This document shows positions 31,875-37,210 of a stretch of DNA of 37,210 nucleotides, one piece after another. The DNA is from an uncultured Granulicella sp. (GTDB lineage Bacteria; Acidobacteriota; Terriglobia; Terriglobales; Acidobacteriaceae): contig CALMVK010000303.1 in assembly GCA_937873145.1 (NCBI GenBank), positions 1 to 37,210 of the forward strand, in the 5' to 3' direction. Below the pieces are notes generated by a model, which ran no database searches, was not told the DNA's origin, and saw only the letters and a list, made by a program, of their open reading frames with translations. A program made the position numbers and the translations under genes. Every line of letters starts with the position of its first letter. Position 1 is the first letter of the stretch.

Positions 31875-32693
31875 CTATTGCAGCAGTTTGAGGACCGTTT
31901 CGGCCTGCTGATTTGCCTGCTGAAGAGCCGAGATGCCGGTCTGCTGCAGGATGCTGTACTTGGTGTCGTTAGCCACGACCGTACTGATATCGGCTGAGGT
32001 GATGTTGCTCGAAGCGCTGACCAGATTTTGGGACTCATCCGTATCAACGGTAGAGGCTGACTGCAACTGCTCGACAGCTGCACCGAGCGTGCCGCGTTCG
32101 GCCGAAACGGTGGAGATTGCCGCAGTAATCGCGGTTAGCGCGCTGGCTGCGGAAGCAGAGGAGGTCAAGGTGGAAGCATTGAGGCCGAGAATAGTGGTAC
32201 TGACACCGGCCACCGTAGCACCGATGCTGACCGTACCATTAGCTGTTCCATCGCTGGTGAAAGCGGAGACAGTGGAACCGAACACGGCAGTGCCATTGAA
32301 GTTGGTGGAGGTGCTGATGTTACCGATCTGCTTGAGGAGTGCCTGAAATTCGTTGTCGATGGCGGAGGCTTGCGAGCCGCTAAGGCCCGTGTTGGCCGCT
32401 TCGGTAGCGAGCGTTACAGAGCGATTGAGAAGAGCGGTGACCTGTGCCAAGGCACCGTCTGCGGTCTGAAGGGAACCCACTGCATTCGTCGCGTTGAGTG
32501 AGCTCTGGTTGAGCGCGGCCACGTTCGCATTCAAACCATCTGATATAGCGAGGCCGGCGGCATCGTCGGAACCGGAGTTGATGCGAGAACCGGAAGAGAG
32601 CTGCTGCAGACTTTTGTTCGCAGCGGCGGTTGTGATGGAGAGTTGATTTTCTGCCTGCAGAGCAGGAACGTTATTCAGGATGCTAAGTGACAT
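31875..32693 (-). CDS. fliC: Flagellin
   Basis: The filament subunit, 272 aa, which is short because the variable surface domain is nearly absent. The N-terminal D0/D1 region reads SILNNVPALQAENQLSITTA and LQQLSSGSRINSGSDDAAGL; the C-terminal D1/D0 region includes SAERGTLGAAVEQLQSASTV and ends SALQQANQQAETVLKLLQ. The linker between (about 130-190) is Ser/Thr/Ala-rich, a pattern that could accept O-linked sugars. AAAGGAG precedes the ATG at good spacing. A sigma-28-like element lies about 90 bases upstream and a terminator follows. Confidence 0.95.
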   Translation of the reverse strand: MSLSILNNVPALQAENQLSITTAAANKSLQQLSSGSRINSGSDDAAGLAISDGLNANVAALNQSSLNATNAVGSLQTADGALAQVTALLNRSVTLATEAANTGLSGSQASAIDNEFQALLKQIGNISTSTNFNGTAVFGSTVSAFTSDGTANGTVSIGATVAGVSTTILGLNASTLTSSASAASALTAITAAISTVSAERGTLGAAVEQLQSASTVDTDESQNLVSASSNITSADISTVVANDTKYSILQQTGISALQQANQQAETVLKLLQ

Positions 32694-33016
32694 GTGTTAC
32701 TCCTTTGAGTTTTCGACTTCTAAGCTTGATTTGCCACTTCTGAGCATCGCTCTCTGAGGGCAGGTCATTCGTGCTGCAATACGTTTATCGGCGGATAGGG
32801 CATTTCCGTTCAGAGCAACTCCACTTTTTCTTCGCCCTTTTGAAGATTTTTTGATTGTCCGTAGTCGTCCTCATTCAAGGCTCATCGAGAGTGCGGCGGC
32901 AGACATTTCTCGCCAGGTTTTATAAGAATGCGGCGATTATGAGGATTAGGGGCCCAGAAACCGGACTTTTGCAATGGCATTCGGCTTGCAGTCAGTACAG
33001 CGAACGAATCTGACCT
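32694..33016. other. Divergent spacer between fliC and motA
   Basis: The 323 bases hold the fliC promoter and leader on the complement. No open frame is supported and no clear promoter for motA could be picked out: GGCGATTA at 32932-32939 resembles half of a sigma-28 site, without a convincing minus-35. Composition is somewhat AT-richer than the flanking genes. Confidence 0.5.
32785..32812 (-). promoter_or_regulatory. Sigma-28 (FliA) type promoter for fliC
   Basis: On the complement the sequence GCCGATAA (32792-32785) matches the sigma-28 minus-10 consensus exactly. TGAA at 32812-32809 lies 16 bases before it, a weak match to the TAAA minus-35. The mRNA leader to fliC would be about 80-90 bases. 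Confidence 0.6.
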
Positions 33017-33823
33017 ATGAGCAGACGACAAATCGATCGAGGCACCTTATTAGGAATGCTCCTCGCCACTGCGGGCGTCATTGCGGGCCTGCGGCTGGAT
33101 GGAGGAACGCTGAGCCAGATTGTCCAGCCTACTGCTGTGCTCATCGTGCTGGGCGGCACTCTGGGAGCGGTGATGATTCAATTTCCGTTATCCGCTTTGC
33201 TCGATGCGGCAAAGGCGCTGCGCTACACCTTCTTCGAGATGCCCGTTGTTGCTTCGGAACGAGTTGAACAGCTGGCGGGCTACTGTTCGCGCGCTCGACG
33301 GCTGGGTATGCTGTCGCTCGATGCCGAGTTGGATGACATTGAGGATCCCTTCCTTCAAAGAGCGCTCACGCTTGCGGTGGATGGGGTCGATCTTGGCGAA
33401 CTCAGGGTGATTCTGGAACTCGACCTTCTACAACGGGAGGAGCGGGAGGAACAAAGCCCTAAAGTTCTGGAGGCGGCCGGTGGTTTTTCTCCCACGCTCG
33501 GAATCGTCGGTGCTGTGCTCGGACTCATCCAGGTCATGCAGCACCTGGACAATCTCGGCGACATTGGACGTGGAATCGCCGTTGCTTTTGTCTCGACGTT
33601 TTATGGCATCGGCCTGGCCAATCTCCTGCTGTTTCCGTTGGCCGGCAAACTTCGCATTCGCTTGCGGGAACGCCAGATGCTGCGCGAGATGACGCTCGAG
33701 ACCATGATTGCTCTCCTGGAAGGACTCAGCGCGGCGGCTCTCAGACAACGGCTTGAGCCCTACCTGGTTGCACGTTCCGTGAAAACGCGGCCGCTGGTTC
33801 TGCCAGAGTTGATCTCCCGGTGA
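33017..33823 (+). CDS. motA: Flagellar motor stator protein MotA/PomA
   Basis: The stator subunit that couples ion flow to rotation through contacts with FliG. The 268-aa protein has two N-terminal membrane helices (about 8-60, with TAVLIVLGGTLGAVMIQFPL), a cytoplasmic loop (about 60-150) with the arginine-rich CSRARRLGMLSLD turn, and two further helices. GGFSPTLGIVGAVLGL carries the conserved proline 159, and GIAVAFVSTFYGIGLANLLL follows. The sequence is closer to the PomA than the E. coli MotA type, but the coupling ion cannot be told from it. Its stop overlaps the motB start. Confidence 0.92.
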   Translation: MSRRQIDRGTLLGMLLATAGVIAGLRLDGGTLSQIVQPTAVLIVLGGTLGAVMIQFPLSALLDAAKALRYTFFEMPVVASERVEQLAGYCSRARRLGMLSLDAELDDIEDPFLQRALTLAVDGVDLGELRVILELDLLQREEREEQSPKVLEAAGGFSPTLGIVGAVLGLIQVMQHLDNLGDIGRGIAVAFVSTFYGIGLANLLLFPLAGKLRIRLRERQMLREMTLETMIALLEGLSAAALRQRLEPYLVARSVKTRPLVLPELISR

Positions 33824-34599
33824 GCCAAACACACCAAAGAACGGTTAGACGGAGAGCGCATCCTCTTCCGCCGCCCGATCGCTGGCTCTTGTCCTACGCC
33901 GACTTTGTGACGCTGCTGCTGGCTGTCTTTATCGTTCTTCTGGCCTCTGTCTGGCACCGCTCGCAGCCGCTCGTGGCGGCCAGTCACTTCAGCGTCAACA
34001 AGTTAGCCGCAGAAGATGCTAAGCCTGCAGCCTCCAGTCTGGCCTCGTCTCTGCCCAAGGTTCAGTCGCCTGCCGACGCGGACAACGCAGTTCCGCCTCA
34101 GGTTGACTCCGCGGAACTGCTGCGCGAGCTTAGAGCTCTCCTGGGAGGGGCAATCGATCGGAAAGAGATTGTTCTACAGCAGACTCCGGAAGGCTTGGTC
34201 GTCAGCTTACGAGAGCTGGGCTCCTTCCAGTCCGGCGAAGCGACACTGCTGCCGGGAGCCGCGGATAAACTTCGCAGCACAGCAAAGGTGCTGATGCAGC
34301 ACAGCGTAAACCTCCGGGTCGAGGGTCACTCGGACAACCAACCGATTCATACAGGCAATTTCGACTCCAACTGGCAGCTATCGACGGCACGGGCAATGAG
34401 CGTCCTGCGCCTGCTCCTGGATGAAGTGGGTTTTCCACCGGAAAGAGCCTCCGTCGCCGGGTACGGGCCCTACCACCCTATTGCGGACAACACCACCGCC
34501 GAAGGACGACGGATGAATCGCAGGGTTGATCTAGTCGTGATTGCTTCACAAGCTAGGGATCAGGCCAGGAAAGATGTTAGCGTCGAGGCCACCCGCTAA
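33820..34599 (+). CDS. motB: Flagellar motor stator protein MotB
   Basis: A 259-aa stator partner anchored to peptidoglycan. A basic N-terminus is followed by one membrane helix starting WLLSYADFVTLLLAVFIVLL, with the ion-binding aspartate at residue 28. After a linker (about 50-110) comes the OmpA-like peptidoglycan-binding domain (about 120-240), with VEGHSDNQPIHTGNFDSNWQ, LSTARAMSVLRLLLDE and EGRRMNRRVDLVV. The GTG start overlaps the motA TGA by four bases (GTGA), indicating coupled translation. Same operon as motA; glycan genes follow on the same strand. Confidence 0.93.
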   Translation: MSQTHQRTVRRRAHPLPPPDRWLLSYADFVTLLLAVFIVLLASVWHRSQPLVAASHFSVNKLAAEDAKPAASSLASSLPKVQSPADADNAVPPQVDSAELLRELRALLGGAIDRKEIVLQQTPEGLVVSLRELGSFQSGEATLLPGAADKLRSTAKVLMQHSVNLRVEGHSDNQPIHTGNFDSNWQLSTARAMSVLRLLLDEVGFPPERASVAGYGPYHPIADNTTAEGRRMNRRVDLVVIASQARDQARKDVSVEATR

Positions 34600-34660
34600 T
34601 CAGAACGCTTTGCCTTCCAAGCGACTCTCGGAATGAGCTATATCGACAGGATGACTCACG

Positions 34661-35428
34661 ATGCAGGTGCGCTTTCTTAATCTCGACTGGAGCGAAGACC
34701 GGCGGATAACTTTTTTAAACGTGAACCGGCATCTCACCAATCCTGTTCGGGTGGCCGCGACCGACGGTTCTGCTTACTCCAGGCAAGATCTTCGCGACGT
34801 TCACGTTCTCGCCAACGAGATGCCCGGCTACACCGACGGAGCGATCGGCTGCGCCCTATCGCATTTGGGTGAGTGGGAACTGGCCAGCAAGACAAACTCT
34901 GTTCTTACGCTGGCCGAGGATGATGCCATTCTGCACCACCAATTTGAGCCGCTGGCTGAAGCCGTCCTGGCTTCCCTGCCCGCAGACTGGGACATTACCC
35001 AATGGGGTTGGAACTTTGACTCCATCCTTGCCTTCGATCTTTTGCCCGGGGTCTCTCCCTGCGTCGGGGTCTTCGACCAGGCCAGCCTGCGGGCAAACAC
35101 GGCTGCCTTCCAGAACCTGCCGCTGCGTCCGACGACCTATCGCCTGCAACGTTCCCTGGGTACGCTTTGCCAGTCGGTGTCGCCGCGTGGCGCCGCCAAG
35201 CTGTTGAAACACTGCCTCCCCATTCGCCCGATGGACGCGTTCTATCCGATCCTGAACCGCATCCTGCCGAACACCGGGATCGACAGCATGATGAATGAAC
35301 TGTACCCACGCATCAACGCTTATGTTTGTCTGCCGCCGCTCGCGATTACCCGCAACGAGCACGCTCATTCCACGGTCCAGAAATCCATACCGGCGGAGCA
35401 TGCGGAGGTTCCAGCCATGTCGCGCTAA
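34661..35428 (+). CDS. Glycosyltransferase family 25
   Basis: A 255-aa transferase of the LgtB/LpsA (GT25) type, which often add galactose or related sugars to lipooligosaccharide. Visible marks are VRFLNLDWSEDRR at the start, the acceptor-site block GYTDGAIGCALSHLGEWELA, the LTLAEDDAIL metal-binding segment (Glu86-Asp87-Asp88), and SPRGAAKLLKHC further on. It is a soluble or peripheral inner-membrane enzyme with no membrane helix. It lies 61 bases behind motB and ahead of an RmlC-like and an SDR gene, so it may share in a surface-glycan or flagellin-glycan pathway. Confidence 0.85.
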   Translation: MQVRFLNLDWSEDRRITFLNVNRHLTNPVRVAATDGSAYSRQDLRDVHVLANEMPGYTDGAIGCALSHLGEWELASKTNSVLTLAEDDAILHHQFEPLAEAVLASLPADWDITQWGWNFDSILAFDLLPGVSPCVGVFDQASLRANTAAFQNLPLRPTTYRLQRSLGTLCQSVSPRGAAKLLKHCLPIRPMDAFYPILNRILPNTGIDSMMNELYPRINAYVCLPPLAITRNEHAHSTVQKSIPAEHAEVPAMSR

Positions 35429-35538
35429 GCGCCCAGCTTTGACACGCGGGCCGCTACTTTCTTAAAGACTTACTCCTGAAGCCAACTCTGCTACACCTCA
35501 ACGTAGCAAAGCAGCAAGATCCTGCCCATACATCGAAC

Positions 35539-36258
35539 GTGAGCGCGCGTACAACCATCGTGCAGTACAGCTTCGCCGTTTGCTGCGTTACGCTTTGCTC
35601 AGCTATGACGTATTCCGAGCAGTTTGAGTCTCGCGGGAGCCATGCTCCACCTTTTGCCTCTCTTCCGTCCAGGCCTGTCCGCCCCGTCGAGGAGGATTTC
35701 CTGGTCCGTCCCCGAATACACGTGGTGAAGACGCGTATCCCGGGCTGCTTTGAGTTGCGTCCTACGGTGACCCGCGACGCCCGCGGCTTCTTCGCCAAGG
35801 TGTTTCATCGTCCACTTTGGCAGGATCTCGGTCTGCGCACCGATTTTGCGGAGGAGTACTCGACATATTCGCTGCCTTGGACCCTTCGCGGCCTGCACTT
35901 TCAGACGCCGCCCATGGAGCATGACAAGGTCGTACTTTGCCTGCGCGGAAATGCCTTCGACGTAGCCGTCGATCTGCGCAGAGGATCTCCTACTTATGGA
36001 GAGCACATCTCCGTCAATCTCAGCAGCATGCAGTCCAACGCGCTTTACCTTCCGGCTGGCGTGGCACATGGCTTTTGCGTTACCGGCGATGAGGCCCTGC
36101 TTTACTACAAGCTTACCTCCGTCTACGCGCCAGAGCAGGATACCGGGATTCGCTGGGATTCTGCGGGGATCGCTTGGCCGATCACCGATCCGATTCTCTC
36201 TGAACGCGATCGCGAACTACCCACGCTGGACGCGTACGAGAGTCCTTTTGCCTTCTGA
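35539..36258 (+). CDS. dTDP-4-dehydrorhamnose 3,5-epimerase family protein
   Basis: A cupin-fold sugar-nucleotide epimerase of the RmlC class. The homologous part begins at IHVVKTRIPGCFELRPTVTR and contains DARGFFAKVFH, TLRGLHFQ with the catalytic His, FDVAVDLRRGSPTYG, and PAGVAHGFCVTGDEALLYYK, then GIRWD. These are all landmarks of RmlC; the length after the extension (about 180 aa) is normal. The first 55-60 residues are not part of the fold, and neither the GTG at 35539 nor the ATG at 35605 has a good ribosome site, so the start is uncertain. No rmlA, rmlB or rmlD lies near. The next gene starts within its last codons. Confidence 0.85.
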   Translation: MSARTTIVQYSFAVCCVTLCSAMTYSEQFESRGSHAPPFASLPSRPVRPVEEDFLVRPRIHVVKTRIPGCFELRPTVTRDARGFFAKVFHRPLWQDLGLRTDFAEEYSTYSLPWTLRGLHFQTPPMEHDKVVLCLRGNAFDVAVDLRRGSPTYGEHISVNLSSMQSNALYLPAGVAHGFCVTGDEALLYYKLTSVYAPEQDTGIRWDSAGIAWPITDPILSERDRELPTLDAYESPFAF

Positions 36259-37198
36259 GAGATCGCCTCCTATCCAGCGCCGGAGAGCGCTCCTGACCGG
36301 AGGCACGGGATTTGTCGGATCCAACCTTGTCAAGGCGTTGCTCGCCGCGGACTGGGAGGTTCATCTGCTTGTGCGTCCCTGTGCGCACTGCCATCTACGT
36401 GAAGTCCGTACGTATCTCTATCAAGGAGAGATCGCAGATGTGATCTCTGCGGTGCAGCGGAGCCAGCCGGAGGTCGTCTTCCATCTTGCCTCGCTTTTCC
36501 TTGCCCACCATACGCCGGAGCAAGTGCTTCCACTGTTCCAATCGAACGTCCTGCTTGGAACCCAGTTGCTCGAAGCGATGCGGATTGCCGGCGTGCACTC
36601 GCTGATCAACACGGGTACCGGCTGGCAGTACTTCGAACGCGATACCTACGCTCCCGTTAATCTTTACGCCGCGACAAAACAAGCCTTTGAGGACGTGCTC
36701 GCCTACTATGTCGAAGCCGCGGGTGTGCGATCCATAACCCTGTCGCTCTTTGATACGTATGGTCGCGGAGACCCCAGAAAGAAGCTGTTGCCCTCGCTGC
36801 TGAACTGCCTGGAGACCGGGGACGTTCTCGAGATGAGCCCCGGCGATCAGATTCTCGACCTGCTTCACATCGACGATCTCTGCGCCGCGTATCTGCAGGC
36901 TGCGCAACTGGTGCGCGATCCTGAGCGCGCCCCGGCGGCCATCTATGCCGTCAGCGGAGGACAACGGCGCACTCTCCGTGAGATTGCCGGCCTCCTCGAG
37001 CAGGCGGCCGGCCGGCCGCTACGGGTGTTATGGGGAGCAAGACCTTATCGCGATCGTGAAGTCATGCAGCCCTGGCGTGGAACGCCTTTGCCCGGCTGGA
37101 CTTCGCGCATCGATCTCCGCGACGGAATACATAGTTTGCTCGAAGAGAGAGGACTCTTAAGAACACGTTCCTTGGAACTTGAGACGACTCGGTATTAG
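36248..37198 (+). CDS. NAD(P)-dependent nucleotide-sugar epimerase/dehydratase (extended SDR)
   Basis: A 316-aa extended short-chain dehydrogenase acting on a nucleotide-bound sugar. The NAD(P) loop is ALLTGGTGFVGSNLVKALL (GGTGFVG), the catalytic Tyr-x-x-x-Lys is in NLYAATKQAFEDVL with the upstream Thr in INTGTGW, and LFDTYGRGDPRKKLLP plus LDLLHIDDLCAAY follow. The HLASLF segment with an NxxLGTQLLEAM helix resembles CDP-abequose-synthase-like 4-reductases, a loose guess. The start is placed at TTG 36248, with GAGAG upstream and eleven bases overlapping the RmlC-like stop; the frame is open further upstream through that gene. It ends twelve bases before the window edge. Confidence 0.82.
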   Translation: MPSERSPPIQRRRALLTGGTGFVGSNLVKALLAADWEVHLLVRPCAHCHLREVRTYLYQGEIADVISAVQRSQPEVVFHLASLFLAHHTPEQVLPLFQSNVLLGTQLLEAMRIAGVHSLINTGTGWQYFERDTYAPVNLYAATKQAFEDVLAYYVEAAGVRSITLSLFDTYGRGDPRKKLLPSLLNCLETGDVLEMSPGDQILDLLHIDDLCAAYLQAAQLVRDPERAPAAIYAVSGGQRRTLREIAGLLEQAAGRPLRVLWGARPYRDREVMQPWRGTPLPGWTSRIDLRDGIHSLLEERGLLRTRSLELETTRY

Positions 37199-37210
37199 AA
37201 ACCGATCTAA

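Overview
The window reads as chromosomal DNA of an acidobacterium, most likely of the class Terriglobia. This is an inference from the overall character: a GC-rich genome (roughly 60%), LPS-type genes (kdsB), a PEP-CTERM secreted protein, a choice-of-anchor D surface protein, and degenerate receiver and CPBP variants that I associate with that group. It was not checked by any search. No plasmid, phage, transposase or CRISPR signal is visible. Most of the window is ordinary housekeeping DNA, with accessory pockets at about 5.6-8.2 kb, 16.7-18.3 kb and 25.5-37.2 kb.

Layout. 0-5.4 kb: a class I aminotransferase, mannose-1-phosphate guanylyltransferase (manC), a phosphohexomutase and a HAD sugar phosphatase, convergent with kdsB; together these suggest GDP-mannose and Kdo supply for surface glycans. 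5.5-9 kb: tRNA-Met(CAT) with a clear promoter, then a frameshifted relic, then a leftward set of a degenerate receiver, a degenerate histidine kinase and a GlcG/HbpS-like protein, then khpA and tRNA-Ser(TGA). 9-16.1 kb: an orphan MacB-type permease, ispE, tRNA-Gln(TTG), and the translation run prs, rplY/ctc, pth, rpsF, rpsR, rplI, closed by a strong terminator. 16.1-18.3 kb: a YceH/DUF480 protein and two convergent CPBP membrane proteins, one with and one without the catalytic glutamates. 18.5-25.5 kb: a large secreted repeat protein, gamma-glutamyltransferase, a small conserved protein, asnS, and a PEP-CTERM protein with its own terminator. 25.5-29.9 kb: a non-coding stretch, a type III polyketide synthase, a large unrecognised protein, a zinc-ribbon miniprotein, a one-helix membrane protein and a methyltransferase. 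30-34.6 kb: fliS, fliD and fliC leftward, diverging from motA-motB rightward. 34.6-37.2 kb: a GT25 glycosyltransferase, an RmlC-like epimerase and an SDR nucleotide-sugar enzyme.

How it fits together. The flagellar filament genes face the stator genes across a 323-base gap holding a sigma-28-like element for fliC. The glycan genes behind motB may decorate flagellin or feed LPS, together with the manC/phosphohexomutase/kdsB set at the other end. The most unusual signals are the paired loss of phosphotransfer residues in the receiver and kinase, the Gln-for-Glu/Arg (QQxxxQ) CPBP protein beside an intact paralogue, the type III PKS without its usual partners next to an unknown protein, and a structured leader in front of prs.
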